NCBI RefSeq assembly: GCF_013410655.1 | Contig: NZ_JACCFP010000001.1 | Span: 3,495,501-3,559,500 of the forward strand | Direction of reading: 5' to 3' | DNA from: Nocardioides thalensis | GTDB lineage: Bacteria; Actinomycetota; Actinomycetes; Propionibacteriales; Nocardioidaceae | DNA: 64,000 nucleotides | Shown: one piece after another, positions 26,608-40,219 of the stretch | Position numbering within the stretch: the first letter of the stretch is position 1 | Layout: the number at the start of each line of letters is the position of its first letter | Notes under the pieces: model-generated | Told to the model about the DNA's origin: nothing | Databases searched by the model: none | The model's input: the letters and a program-made list of their open reading frames with translations, nothing else | Program-made: the position numbers and the translations under genes

Positions 26608-27438
26608 GAGACCCGCGGCGCTCTGCCTGTGCAGGGCGGCGAGCACCTGGTCGATGACCCGCGGGTCGACGGCCATGCCGATGTGGGAGGCCCGCACCTC
26701 GACGGCCGTGCCGTCGGGGTCGATGCAGGCGCGCCAGTCGACGATGCCGTCGCGGCGCGAGAAGATGTTGGTCATCGCGACGCCGTCGGCGAGCGGCTCC
26801 TGGGTCTCGCCGAAGCTCAGCTCGGCGCACGACCCGCCGACGCAGTCGTCGGACATCAGGCCGGGAATGCCGACCCGGCTGAGCCGTCGGAGCACGTCGA
26901 CCCCGCCCGAGAGCAGTGCGTGGTGGGCCGCGGGAGCCCGCATCGGGCTGCCCATCGTGACGATCCCCGACACAAGGTCGGGACGGCGTACGGCGACGCC
27001 GCGCGCGATCATTCCGCCGAGGCTGTGGCCGACGATCTGCACGCGGGAGCCGCGCCGGTCGGCGATCCGCTCGAGCCGCGACTCCACGAGCGCGGCGGCG
27101 TCGAGCGCGCAGCCGATGTTGGCGTGGATGGACGATCGATAGGTCCGGTAGCCCTTGGCCCGCAGGGCCGCCGACATCTCGTGCAGCGTCCAGTCGCCGG
27201 CGAGGAAGCCCGGCACCAGCAGCACCGGCTCGGCGGCGCGGACCGCGGGCCGGGCGGCGTAGGGGGTACGGCGCCGCGCTCGACGGTCGGAGCCACGGCG
27301 GACGGCGAGCCGGCCCGCCTCCGCGGCCAGGCTGCTCTCGCGCAGCAGCGCGACGAGCGGCGGGCGGCGGTAGCCGTCCGGCATCAGGAAGGGCGCCATC
27401 ATGTGACCCACGTCTCCCATGCTACTTAGTTGAAACAT
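26575..27438 (-). CDS. PGAP1/lipase-like alpha/beta hydrolase
   Basis: 287 residues. Lipase-like order: oxyanion region [13 protein letters not shown] near 70, nucleophile Ser in [11 protein letters not shown] near 138, Asp in [10 protein letters not shown] and His in [11 protein letters not shown] near 258. A conserved Cys pair (DDCVGGSC) may form a disulfide. No clear signal peptide. It probably hydrolyses an ester of unknown kind. Starts at ATG 27438 or, equally well, 27420 (MGDVGHMM). Its stop lies inside the end of glpX, a 33-nt convergent overlap. Confidence 0.8.
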   Translation of the reverse strand: MFQLSSMGDVGHMMAPFLMPDGYRRPPLVALLRESSLAAEAGRLAVRRGSDRRARRRTPYAARPAVRAAEPVLLVPGFLAGDWTLHEMSAALRAKGYRTYRSSIHANIGCALDAAALVESRLERIADRRGSRVQIVGHSLGGMIARGVAVRRPDLVSGIVTMGSPMRAPAAHHALLSGGVDVLRRLSRVGIPGLMSDDCVGGSCAELSFGETQEPLADGVAMTNIFSRRDGIVDWRACIDPDGTAVEVRASHIGMAVDPRVIDQVLAALHRQSAAGLSVEVDRGETA

Positions 27439-27493
27439 GTACGTCTGACGAATCGGCCGCTCGGCATGTCGGTTGACCCGTCACACTGGAGGA

Positions 27494-28405
27494 ATGTCGA
27501 CGCATGCACCGGTGGCCGTCTCCGCAGAGCTGCTGGCCCCGCTCCCGACCGGCGTGGAGGTCTGCTACCAGACGTTCGGGCAGCCCGAGCACGAGCCGCT
27601 GCTGCTGGTGATGGGTCTCGGCGGGCCGATGACCTGGTGGGACGCCGCCCTCTGCGAGGAGCTCGCCAGCCGCGGCTTCTACGTCATCCGCTACGACAAC
27701 CGCGACACCGGGCGGTCGACCCGCTGCGAGGGCCGCGTCGCCAGCCACAGCCTGGTGCGCGCGTTCGTCGGCGCCCGCACCCGGCCGCCGTACTCGATGG
27801 CCGACCTGGCCGCCGACGGCCTGGCGCTGCTCGACCACCTGGGCATCGAGTCGGCGCACCTCGCCGGCGTGTCGATGGGCGGCATGATCGCGCAGACGAT
27901 CGCGATCGACGCCCCGGAGCGGGTGCGGAGCCTGACCAGCGTCATGTCGACCACCGGCCGGCGCAGCGTCGGCTGGCAGCACCCGTCGCTGCTCCCCACG
28001 CTGCTGGTCCGCCGCGGCCCCGACCGCGACTCCTACATCGCCGGCGCGCTGAAGGTGTGGCGGCTGATCGGCTCCCCCGCCTTCCAGCCGACCGAGGAGG
28101 AGCTGCGCAGCCGCGCCGGCGACACCTACGACCGCGGCGTCAGCGTGCAGGGCGTGATGCGGCAGATGATGGCGGTGCTGACCCAGCCCGACCGCAGCGC
28201 CGCCCTCCACGACCTGCGCATCCCGACCCTCGTGGTGCACGGCCTCGCCGACCGGATGGTCCACGTCTCCGGCGGGCGCGCCACGGCCGCCGCGATCCCG
28301 GGCGCCGAGCTGCTGCTCATCGACGGCATGGGCCACGACCTCCCGGCCGCCCTCTTCGACACGTTCGCGACGGCCATCCGCCGTACGGCGGACCGCGCCT
28401 CGTGA
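27494..28405 (+). CDS. Alpha/beta-fold hydrolase (RdmC-like)
   Basis: 303 residues. Pattern of methylesterase/haloalkane-dehalogenase-like hydrolases: LLVMGLGGPMTWWD near 43, RYDNRDTGRST near 71, nucleophile Ser in AGVSMGGMIAQ near 125, Asp in VHGLADRMVHV near 250 and His in DGMGHDLP near 277. A cap region lies between about 150 and 225. ATG at 27494 has GGAGGA almost directly before it (too close for ideal use) and CACACT 6 bp upstream. Divergent from the PGAP1-like hydrolase with a 55-bp gap. Substrate unknown. Confidence 0.85.
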   Translation: MSTHAPVAVSAELLAPLPTGVEVCYQTFGQPEHEPLLLVMGLGGPMTWWDAALCEELASRGFYVIRYDNRDTGRSTRCEGRVASHSLVRAFVGARTRPPYSMADLAADGLALLDHLGIESAHLAGVSMGGMIAQTIAIDAPERVRSLTSVMSTTGRRSVGWQHPSLLPTLLVRRGPDRDSYIAGALKVWRLIGSPAFQPTEEELRSRAGDTYDRGVSVQGVMRQMMAVLTQPDRSAALHDLRIPTLVVHGLADRMVHVSGGRATAAAIPGAELLLIDGMGHDLPAALFDTFATAIRRTADRAS

Positions 28406-28446
28406 GCCGACGGCCGCCCCGCGCGATCACCTGGATGTGATTCGAA

Positions 28447-28460
28447 CGGTGTTATCACCG
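28447..28460. promoter_or_regulatory. Perfect inverted repeat upstream of sugar ABC operon
   Basis: CGGTG TTAT CACCG, a 14-bp operator-like site about 100 bp before the substrate-binding-protein gene, in a 156-bp intergenic region. The regulator is unknown and none is adjacent. Confidence 0.4.
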
Positions 28461-28528
28461 CCGCTGCGGGTAACTCCGAGACGCTGAGCCACCCCCCGAC
28501 GGTCTAGACAAAAACGCGACTTCCGAGG

Positions 28529-28548
28529 AATGTGGCTACCGTCACATT
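28529..28548. promoter_or_regulatory. AATGTG-N8-CACATT operator-like repeat
   Basis: 6-bp arms spaced by 8 bp, ending just before the ribosome site GGGAGG (28551-28556) of the sugar-binding lipoprotein gene. The position suits a repressor blocking transcription of the ABC transporter operon. Inference only. Confidence 0.4.
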
Positions 28549-28561
28549 TCGGGAGGCTTCA

Positions 28562-29923
28562 ATGGCGAACCCCTCGGGAGGAAGGCGATCCACACCGGAA
28601 CGCCGCTCGGGCAAGGGAAGAAGGTACGCAGCAGCTGCTGCGGCAGGCACACTCAGCGCGGCGTTGCTCAGCGCGTGCGGGGGCTCAGACAAACCGGTTC
28701 TCAACTGGTACGTGAACCCCGACGGCGTCGACACGTTCATGAAGTACGCCGACAGCTGCAGCACGGCCGACTACGACATCGCGGTGCAGCAGCTCCCGTC
28801 GAGCGCGACCGACCAGCGCATCCAGCTCGCGCGCCGGCTCGCGGCGGAGGACTCCTCGACGGACCTGATGAACCTCGACCCGGTGTTCGTGGCCGAGTTC
28901 GCGAACGCCGGCTGGCTCGCAGAGGTGCCGGAGGAGAAGGCGAGCGAGATCACCTCCAGCGTCGAGGGCGAGGGCGACTACCTCGCGGGCGCGGCGGAGA
29001 CGGTCGTCTGGGACGACAAGGTGTTCGCGATCCCGCTCTGGGCCAACACCCAGGTGCTCTGGTACCGCAAGTCCCTCGCGGAGAAGGCCGGCCTCAGCGA
29101 GGAGGACATGCAGCAGGTGACCTGGGACCAGATCATCGACGCGGCCGCCGAGAACGGCGGCACCGTCGGCGTCCAGGCCAACCTCTACGAGGGCTACGTC
29201 GTCTGGATCAACGCACTGATCCAGGGGGCGGGCGGAGCGATCGTCTCCGACACCGAGGCCGGGCGCGACGCCTCGATCGACCTCAACAGCGACGCCGGAC
29301 GCGCGGCGGCCGAGGTCGTGCAGAAGCTCGCCGAGTCCGACGCCGCGCAGCCCGACCTGTCGGTCTCCAACGAGGGCACCGTGCTCGGGCCCATGTTCGC
29401 CGGGCCCGGCGAGTTCATGGTCAACTGGACGTTCGTCTACAAGAACTACGAGGGCCTGATCGGCGCCGCCGGCGGCCCCGCTGACAAGCAGGCGTTCGAG
29501 GACCTGGGCTGGGCGCGCTACCCCGCCACCGTCGAGGGCGAGCCCTCCAAGCCGCCGATCGGTGGCATCGACATCGGGGTCGGCGCCTACTCCGAGCACC
29601 CGGAGTTCGCGATGGAGGCGGCGGAGTGCATCACCTCCACGCAGGCGCAGGTCGACCTCGCCCTCGTCAACGGGCTGATGCCGTCGACCAACGCGGCCTA
29701 CGACGAGGTCGCCAACAGCGGTGACTATCCCGAGGACCTGATCGAGCTCTACCGCACGAGCGTCGACGAGGGCGGGCCGCGGCCGAAGAGCGCGTTCTAC
29801 GCGATGATCTCGAGCGCGATCCAGCAGACGTGGCACTCCCCCGCTTCGGTGGACCCGGACAGCACACCCGAGGAGTCGGCGGACTACGTCGGCAACGTCC
29901 TGCGAGGGGAGGACCTGCTGTGA
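28562..29923 (+). CDS. Sugar ABC transporter substrate-binding lipoprotein
   Basis: 453 residues, family 1 extracellular solute-binding protein similar in layout to trehalose/maltose binders (LpqY-like). The signal peptide ends at LLSAC, so it is lipid-anchored. Family segments: QRIQLARRLAAEDSSTDLMN near 78, WDDKVFAIPLWANTQVLWYR near 150, and GGIDIGVGAYSEHPE near 338. ATG 28562 has GGGAGG about 6 bp upstream; an in-frame upstream ATG is less likely. First gene of a four-gene operon; its stop overlaps the next GTG (GTGA). Confidence 0.88.
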   Translation: MANPSGGRRSTPERRSGKGRRYAAAAAAGTLSAALLSACGGSDKPVLNWYVNPDGVDTFMKYADSCSTADYDIAVQQLPSSATDQRIQLARRLAAEDSSTDLMNLDPVFVAEFANAGWLAEVPEEKASEITSSVEGEGDYLAGAAETVVWDDKVFAIPLWANTQVLWYRKSLAEKAGLSEEDMQQVTWDQIIDAAAENGGTVGVQANLYEGYVVWINALIQGAGGAIVSDTEAGRDASIDLNSDAGRAAAEVVQKLAESDAAQPDLSVSNEGTVLGPMFAGPGEFMVNWTFVYKNYEGLIGAAGGPADKQAFEDLGWARYPATVEGEPSKPPIGGIDIGVGAYSEHPEFAMEAAECITSTQAQVDLALVNGLMPSTNAAYDEVANSGDYPEDLIELYRTSVDEGGPRPKSAFYAMISSAIQQTWHSPASVDPDSTPEESADYVGNVLRGEDLL

Positions 29924-30870
29924 CGTCGACAGCGGTACCGGCGGCACCCGCGCCGGCTCAGAAGACCAGCGGTCGCAACACCGAGAGCGACCGGCTCAAG
30001 GCGGAGAACCGACTGGGCCAGAAGCTGGTCGCGCCGGCGATCATCCTGATGCTGATCGTGACGGCGTTCCCGATGATCCGCGCCATCTGGCTGTCGATCT
30101 ACGACTACTCCCTGACCGCGCCCGACGAGCGCGAGATCGTCGGCGCCAGCAACTACATCACCGCGCTGAGCGACCCGCTCTTCTGGAAGGCCACCGGCAT
30201 CACGGTCCTCTACATGGTGGTGACGGTGGCGATCGAGCTCGTGATCGGCTTCGCGTTCGCGCTCGTCATGCACCGGGTGATCTTCGGGCGCGGCATCGTC
30301 CGCACCTCGATCCTGATCCCCTACGGCATCATCACCGTCGTCTCCGGCTTCACCTGGCAGTTCGCCTTCTCCTACCAGAACGGCTTCGTCAACGGCTGGC
30401 TGCCGTTCATCGGCGACGACTTCAACTGGTTCGGCGAGACGACGCCGGCGGTGATCGCGATCTGCATCTCGGAGATCTGGAAGACCACGCCGTTCATGTC
30501 GCTGCTGCTCCTCGCGGGCCTGGCCCAGGTCAGCGAGGACATGATCGAGGCGGCGAAGGTCGACGGTGCCACCTGGTGGCAGCGGATGTGGAAGGTCGTC
30601 ATCCCGAACATGCGGGCGGCGATCATGGTCGCGATCCTCTTCCGTGCGCTCGACGCCTACCGGATCTTCGACAACATCTTCGTGATGACCAACGGGGCCG
30701 AGGACACCCAGTCGATCAGCTTCCTGACCTACAGACAGACGATCGAGCAGTTCCAGCTCGGGATGGGATCGGCACTGTCGGTGCTGCTCTTCCTGTCGGT
30801 CCTGCTGATCGCGTTCCTGATCATCAAGCTCTTCCGGGTCGACCTGGCCCAGGCCCGGCAGGAGGGGTGA
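29920..30870 (+). CDS. Sugar ABC transporter permease (MalF-type)
   Basis: 316 residues with about six membrane helices; the first is near 38-60 (LVAPAIILMLIVTAFPMIRA). The ATPase-contact (EAA) loop is EAAKVDGATWWQRMWKVVIP near 210. It pairs with the next permease to form the channel. GTG start at 29920 overlaps the preceding stop by 4 nt, with AGGGGAGG upstream. The N-terminal 35 residues are a hydrophilic Ala/Pro-rich extension. Confidence 0.9.
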   Translation: MTSTAVPAAPAPAQKTSGRNTESDRLKAENRLGQKLVAPAIILMLIVTAFPMIRAIWLSIYDYSLTAPDEREIVGASNYITALSDPLFWKATGITVLYMVVTVAIELVIGFAFALVMHRVIFGRGIVRTSILIPYGIITVVSGFTWQFAFSYQNGFVNGWLPFIGDDFNWFGETTPAVIAICISEIWKTTPFMSLLLLAGLAQVSEDMIEAAKVDGATWWQRMWKVVIPNMRAAIMVAILFRALDAYRIFDNIFVMTNGAEDTQSISFLTYRQTIEQFQLGMGSALSVLLFLSVLLIAFLIIKLFRVDLAQARQEG

Positions 30871-30874
30871 CGTC

Positions 30875-31708
30875 GTGAAGCAGAAGATCGGAATCATCGT
30901 CGGCGTCGTGCTGATCCTCATCTGGTGCCTGCTGCCGGTCGCGTGGATCATCTCGATGTCCTTCAAGGACGAGGCCTCGATCACCGTCGGCAACCCGGGG
31001 TTCCTCCCCAGCGACGGCACGTTCGCCGGCTGGGAGAACTACCGGGCGGTCCTCGACAACGACCAGTTCCTCAAGGCGATCCGCAACTCCATCGGCATCA
31101 GCCTGATCGCCACGGTGCTGTCGGTCATCGTTGCCACGCTGGCGGCGTACGCCATCGCCCGCCTGGAGTTCCGCGGCAAGCGGCTGGTGCTCTCGATGGC
31201 GCTCGCCATCGCGATGTTCCCGGTCGTCTCCCTGATCGGCCCGCTGTTCGACATGTGGCGCGCGTTCGGCATCTACGACACCTGGCCGGGCCTGATCATC
31301 CCCTACATGTCGTTCACGCTGCCGCTGGCGATCTGGACGCTCTCGGCGTTCTTCCGCGAGATCCCGTGGGAGATGGAGCAGGCGGCGCAGGTCGACGGCG
31401 CGACGTCGTGGCAGGCGTTCCGCAAGGTGATCGTGCCGCTCGCGGCGCCGGGCGTCTTCACCGCCGCGATCCTCACGTTCTTCTTCGCGTGGAACGACTT
31501 CGTGTTCGGCATCTCGCTCACGTCGACCGAGGCGGCGCGACCGATCCCGGCGTCGCTGGCGTTCTTCGTGGGCGCCGACCCGTTCAACCGCCCGGCGTCG
31601 CTGCTCGCCGCGGCCGCCGTCATCGCGACGATCCCCATCATCGTCGTGGTCCTGATTTTCCAGCGCAAGATCGTCGCCGGCCTCACGTCCGGTGCGGTGA
31701 AGGGTTAG
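30875..31708 (+). CDS. Sugar ABC transporter permease (MalG-type)
   Basis: 277 residues, six predicted helices. The EAA loop is EQAAQVDGATSWQAFRKVIV near 170, and FFFAWNDFVFGISLT near 200 is typical of MalG-like permeases. It starts with GTG 4 bp after the previous gene (AGGAGGGGTGACGTC region). It ends 12 bp before the ATPase gene. Confidence 0.9.
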   Translation: MKQKIGIIVGVVLILIWCLLPVAWIISMSFKDEASITVGNPGFLPSDGTFAGWENYRAVLDNDQFLKAIRNSIGISLIATVLSVIVATLAAYAIARLEFRGKRLVLSMALAIAMFPVVSLIGPLFDMWRAFGIYDTWPGLIIPYMSFTLPLAIWTLSAFFREIPWEMEQAAQVDGATSWQAFRKVIVPLAAPGVFTAAILTFFFAWNDFVFGISLTSTEAARPIPASLAFFVGADPFNRPASLLAAAAVIATIPIIVVVLIFQRKIVAGLTSGAVKG

Positions 31709-31720
31709 GGGTAGGAAGCC

Positions 31721-32941
31721 ATGGCAGGCATCACGCTCAACAACATCGTCAAGCGGTACGGCGACGGCTTCCCTGCCGTCAACGACGTGTCGATCGACAT
31801 CGCGGACGGCGAGTTCATGATCCTCGTCGGCCCGTCGGGGTGCGGGAAGTCGACGCTGCTGCGGATGATCGTCGGCCTCGAGGACATCACGACGGGCGAC
31901 ATGCTGATCGGCGACCGGCGCGTCAACGACCTGGCGCCCCGCGACCGCAACCTGGCGATGGTGTTCCAGAACTACGCCCTCTACCCGCACCTCACGGTCT
32001 ACGAGAACATCGCGTTCCCGCTGCGGTTGGCGAAGATGGACAACGCCGAGGTCGACCGCCGGGTGCGCGAGGCCTCGTCGACGCTCGAGCTCGACGAGCA
32101 CCTCGACCGCAAGCCGGGCAACCTCTCCGGCGGCCAGCGCCAGCGGGTCGCGATGGGGCGCGCGATCGTGCGCGAGGCCGACGCGTTCCTCTTCGACGAG
32201 CCGCTGTCGAACCTCGACGCCAAGCTCCGCGGCCAGATGCGCACCGAGATCGCCCGCCTGCAGAAGAAGCTCGGCATCACCACCGTCTACGTCACCCACG
32301 ACCAGACCGAGGCGATGACGCTGGGCGACCGGGTCGCGGTGCTGAAGAAGGGCATCCTCCAGCAGCTGGCCACCCCGCGCGAGCTCTACGAGAACCCCGG
32401 CAACCTCTTCGTCGCGGGGTTCATCGGCTCGCCGCCGATGAACTTCCTGCCCGCCGAGGTGAGCGGCACGAAGGTCAAGCTGCCGTTCGGCGAGGTCGAG
32501 CTGCCCGCCGACAAGGCCGCCCGCGCCGAGGGCAAGGGGCTGCTCATCGCCGGCATCCGGCCCGAGCACTTCGAGGACGCCTCGCTCGCCGAGGGCAAGG
32601 GCGAGGCGACCCGGGCGTCGACGTTCACCGCCCCGGTCGAGGTCGTCGAGTGGCTGGGCAACGAGACCTACGCCTACATCCCGTTCGAGGCCCCGCCAGA
32701 GGTCGAGCAGCAGCTGCGGCAGCTGGAGCAGGAGCTCGACGGCGAGGCGCTGCGCACGCAGCTCGTCGTGTCGCTCGACGGCGCCAGCCGGATCACCGAG
32801 GGCTCCAACGCCGAGATCTGGATGGACGCCTCCAAGCTGCACCTGTTCGATCCGGCCACCGGCGAGAACCTCACCGTCGACCGCGAGCACGCCGGCCGGA
32901 TCGGCGAGACGACGGTGTCCGAGCAGGAGGCAGCGGTCTAG
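31721..32941 (+). CDS. Sugar ABC transporter ATP-binding protein (UgpC/MsiK-like)
   Basis: 406 residues. NBD: Walker A GPSGCGKST near 38, Q-loop MVFQNYALYPHLTVYENI near 82, signature LSGGQRQRVAMGRAI near 135, Walker B FLFDEPLSNLDAKLR near 158 and switch His in YVTHDQTEAMTLGDR near 190. C-terminal MalK-type OB/TOBE domain about 240-380 (FIGSPPMNFL, AGIRPEHFED). Many actinobacteria share one MsiK ATPase among sugar transporters, but here a dedicated gene closes the operon. Confidence 0.9.
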   Translation: MAGITLNNIVKRYGDGFPAVNDVSIDIADGEFMILVGPSGCGKSTLLRMIVGLEDITTGDMLIGDRRVNDLAPRDRNLAMVFQNYALYPHLTVYENIAFPLRLAKMDNAEVDRRVREASSTLELDEHLDRKPGNLSGGQRQRVAMGRAIVREADAFLFDEPLSNLDAKLRGQMRTEIARLQKKLGITTVYVTHDQTEAMTLGDRVAVLKKGILQQLATPRELYENPGNLFVAGFIGSPPMNFLPAEVSGTKVKLPFGEVELPADKAARAEGKGLLIAGIRPEHFEDASLAEGKGEATRASTFTAPVEVVEWLGNETYAYIPFEAPPEVEQQLRQLEQELDGEALRTQLVVSLDGASRITEGSNAEIWMDASKLHLFDPATGENLTVDREHAGRIGETTVSEQEAAV

Positions 32942-32969
32942 GACTCCGCCACCCCGGCGTCCGCGTGCC

Positions 32970-33842
32970 TTACGCAGTGCTCCCGTGGGCCGCCGGGGCG
33001 GGCGGCTGCGCCGACCGCAGCCCGCGGGGGCGTCGCCCGACGAGCCGGTCGAGCGCCGTGTCGGCAGCGGCGTCGGCCGGCAGGTGCACGGCGAGCGCGA
33101 GCCCGCCGGTGGCGAGCAGCACCTGCGGCTGCAGCCGGACGAGGCCGACCTCGGGGTGGACCACCGCGCGCAGCCCGGTGTCGAGCGGCCCGGTCGGGCG
33201 ACCAGCCCAGCGGGCGGCGAAATCCTGGCCCGCGGCCGCAGCGAGCTCGGCAACGACCTCGGGCTCCACACCACCCCGCTGCAGGTGCAGCCAGGCCACC
33301 TGCGCGTCGGCGAACGTGTCCCAGTCGGGGACGGCCTGCCGCGCCGAGGCCTCGAGGAACGCGTAGCGGACGAGCTCCGGCTGTTCCCCCTCCAGCATGC
33401 CCAGCGGCCCGACCAGCAGCTCGAACGAGTCGGTCCAGCCGACCAGCTCCGTGCGCGGTCCGATGACGGCGGCGGGTGTCGTGCCGAGCCGCTCCAGCAG
33501 GGCGGCCATCTCCTGCGGCAGCGCCGCGTCGTCGGGGCACCCGGCCGCGCAGACGAGCTCGGTGCCCTGGCTCAGCGCCACCAGGTGGTGCAGGTGCATC
33601 CGGTCGGCGGCGTCGAGCCGCAGCGCGTCGGCGATCGCGGCGACGACCTGCGTCGACGGCCGGCTGTCGCGGCCCTGCTCGAGACGGGTGAGGTACTCGA
33701 CGCTGATCCCGGCGAGCGTCGCGACCTCCGCGCGTCGCAGCCCCGGGGTACGCCGCCGCTCGCCGCGGGGCAGGCCGACGTCCTCGGGCCGCACCGACTC
33801 GCGCCGCGTGCGCAGGAACGTGCCCAGCTCTCCCTCGATCAC
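32970..33842 (-). CDS. XRE-family regulator with MmyB-like ligand domain
   Basis: 290 residues. Residues 1-75 are an XRE helix-turn-helix with the typical RRTPGLRRAEVATLAGISVE segment followed by YLTRLEQGR. Residues about 100-265 match the MmyB-like ligand-binding domain that binds a fatty acid in related proteins (TELVGWTDSFELLVG). GTG 33842 has GACAAT exactly 6 bp upstream (33854-33849), so it may be leaderless. It converges with the sugar transporter and is divergent from the FMN reductase, a likely target. Confidence 0.85.
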   Translation of the reverse strand: MIEGELGTFLRTRRESVRPEDVGLPRGERRRTPGLRRAEVATLAGISVEYLTRLEQGRDSRPSTQVVAAIADALRLDAADRMHLHHLVALSQGTELVCAAGCPDDAALPQEMAALLERLGTTPAAVIGPRTELVGWTDSFELLVGPLGMLEGEQPELVRYAFLEASARQAVPDWDTFADAQVAWLHLQRGGVEPEVVAELAAAAGQDFAARWAGRPTGPLDTGLRAVVHPEVGLVRLQPQVLLATGGLALAVHLPADAAADTALDRLVGRRPRGLRSAQPPAPAAHGSTA

Positions 33843-33943
33843 CCGGCCATTGTCCCCGAGCCGGCCATCCCGTGGGTGGCCCCGTGAGGACCACCCTCAG
33901 CCCGGCCTCCCCACCGGACGCCCGGACCCGCAGGCTCGGTGCC

Positions 33944-34558
33944 ATGACCCAGAACGAGAACCGCCCCCTGAAGATCGCCGTCCTGCTGGGCAGCACCCGC
34001 CCCGGACGGCGCGGAGCCGACATCGCGCGGTGGGTGCACGCCGCCGCCGAGCAGAGGAGCGCGGCGACGTACGAGGTCGTCGACCTGCTCGACCACCCGC
34101 TGCCCTTCCTCGACGAGGAGCTGCCACCGATCGTCGGAGCCTACGCACGGCCGCACACCCGCGCCTGGGCCGAGACGATCGCGCAGTACGACGCGTTCGT
34201 CGTGGTGACGCCGGAGTACAACCACTCGGTGCCCGCCGTCCTCAAGAACGCCATCGACTTCCTCTACGCGGAGTGGAACGACAAGGTCGCCGGCGTCGTC
34301 GCGTACGGCGCGGAGAGCGGCACCCGCGCCGTCGAGCACCTGCGTCAGGTGTTCGGCGAGCTGCAGGTCGCGGTCGTGCGGCAGCACGTCGCGATCTCGC
34401 TCTACGACGACTTCGAGGACTTCGAGCGGTTCGCGCCGCGCCCGCAGCTCGCCGACTACCTCGGCACCCTCTTCGACCAGGTCGAGTCGTGGGGCGGCGC
34501 GCTGCGCGACGTGCGCGCCTCCCGCGCTCGCGAGAGCGCCGACGACGCCGTGGCGTGA
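33944..34558 (+). CDS. NADPH-dependent FMN reductase
   Basis: 204 residues, flavodoxin-like fold. FMN-phosphate loop LLGSTRPGRRGADIARW near 14-30, then VVVTPEYNHSVPAVLKNAID near 87-106, the signature of the FMN_red family (azoreductase/quinone-reductase types). It is a cytosolic enzyme that uses NAD(P)H to reduce FMN or quinone-like compounds. Start ATG 33944; CAGGCT (33931-33936) lies 7 bp before it. Divergent from the XRE regulator, 101 bp apart, which suggests control by that regulator. Converges with thiC. Confidence 0.88.
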   Translation: MTQNENRPLKIAVLLGSTRPGRRGADIARWVHAAAEQRSAATYEVVDLLDHPLPFLDEELPPIVGAYARPHTRAWAETIAQYDAFVVVTPEYNHSVPAVLKNAIDFLYAEWNDKVAGVVAYGAESGTRAVEHLRQVFGELQVAVVRQHVAISLYDDFEDFERFAPRPQLADYLGTLFDQVESWGGALRDVRASRARESADDAVA

Positions 34559-34568
34559 GCCGCGGGCG

Positions 34569-39519
<4,951 letters not shown>

Positions 39520-39523
39520 CGGC

Positions 39524-40126
39524 TCAGCCGATCGCCGCGACGAGCTCCTTGGCTGCTGACACGGGATCGGGTTGTCGCCAGACGGCGCCGATCACGGCGA
39601 CGCCGTGGGCACCGGCGGCGACGACGTCGGCCGCGGTGCGAGGCTCGATGCCGCCGATCGCCACCAGCGGCAGCACGCCGGCCGCCGCCGTCACCGCGGC
39701 GACGCCGAGCGGGTCCGGGAGCCCGGCCTTGCTGGTGCTGGCACCGACCGGTCCGAAGCCGGCGTAGTCGGCGCCGCCGCCGGCGGCCGCCTCCACGTCG
39801 GCGCGCGAGCGGCAGGTCGCGCCGATCAGCAGGTCAGGCGCGACGCGGCGCGCGGCGGCGACGTCGAGGTCGGTGGCGCCGAGGTGGACGCCGTCCGCGC
39901 CCGCGGCGAGCGCGACGTCGAGCCGGTCGTTGACGATGACGACCGCGCCGCCCGGCCGCACGTCGCGGACCACCCGCTCGGTGAGCGCCGTCAGCGCGCG
40001 GCCGTCAAGGTCCTTGGCGCGGACCTGGAAGCCGTCGACGCCCGCCTCGACGAGGGCGGGCAGCAGGGACAGGTCGTCTGCCGCGGACAGGATGCAGTGG
40101 ACCCGAGGGACAGAGATTCGCTTCAC
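39524..40126 (-). CDS. thiE: Thiamin phosphate synthase
   Basis: 200 residues. Joins HMP-PP and thiazole phosphate. Intact signature: FQVRAKDLDG near 35, VIVNDRLDVALAAGADGVHL near 63, GATCRSRADV, GFGPVGASTSKAG near 125 and VAIGGIEPRTA near 153. First gene of the thiamin operon. GTG at 40126 follows AAGGAAGG, which is the 3' end of the TPP aptamer, so ligand binding can block ribosome entry directly. Confidence 0.95.
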   Translation of the reverse strand: MKRISVPRVHCILSAADDLSLLPALVEAGVDGFQVRAKDLDGRALTALTERVVRDVRPGGAVVIVNDRLDVALAAGADGVHLGATDLDVAAARRVAPDLLIGATCRSRADVEAAAGGGADYAGFGPVGASTSKAGLPDPLGVAAVTAAAGVLPLVAIGGIEPRTAADVVAAGAHGVAVIGAVWRQPDPVSAAKELVAAIG

Positions 40127-40132
40127 GATCAG

Positions 40133-40219
40133 CCTTCCTTCGCCGGCATGACCCGGATCAGGTGTGACGGTCGGAGCGGCCCCAGCTCCCTCTCAGCCCG
40201 CTGCCGCGGACTCCCGTGG
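40133..40219 (-). ncRNA. TPP riboswitch (THI element)
   Basis: Minus-strand conserved pieces in order: CGGGAGUCC, GGCUGAGAGGG, ACACCUGAUC, then CGGGUCAUGCCGGCGAAGG, the complete TPP-aptamer set including the CUGAGA and UGAUC pyrimidine-site motifs. About 86 nt. The 3' strand runs straight into the thiE ribosome site AAGGAAGG with only 6 nt more to the start codon, so regulation is probably by hiding the ribosome site. The 5' end overlaps the last 27 nt of the flavin monooxygenase gene. Confidence 0.95.
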
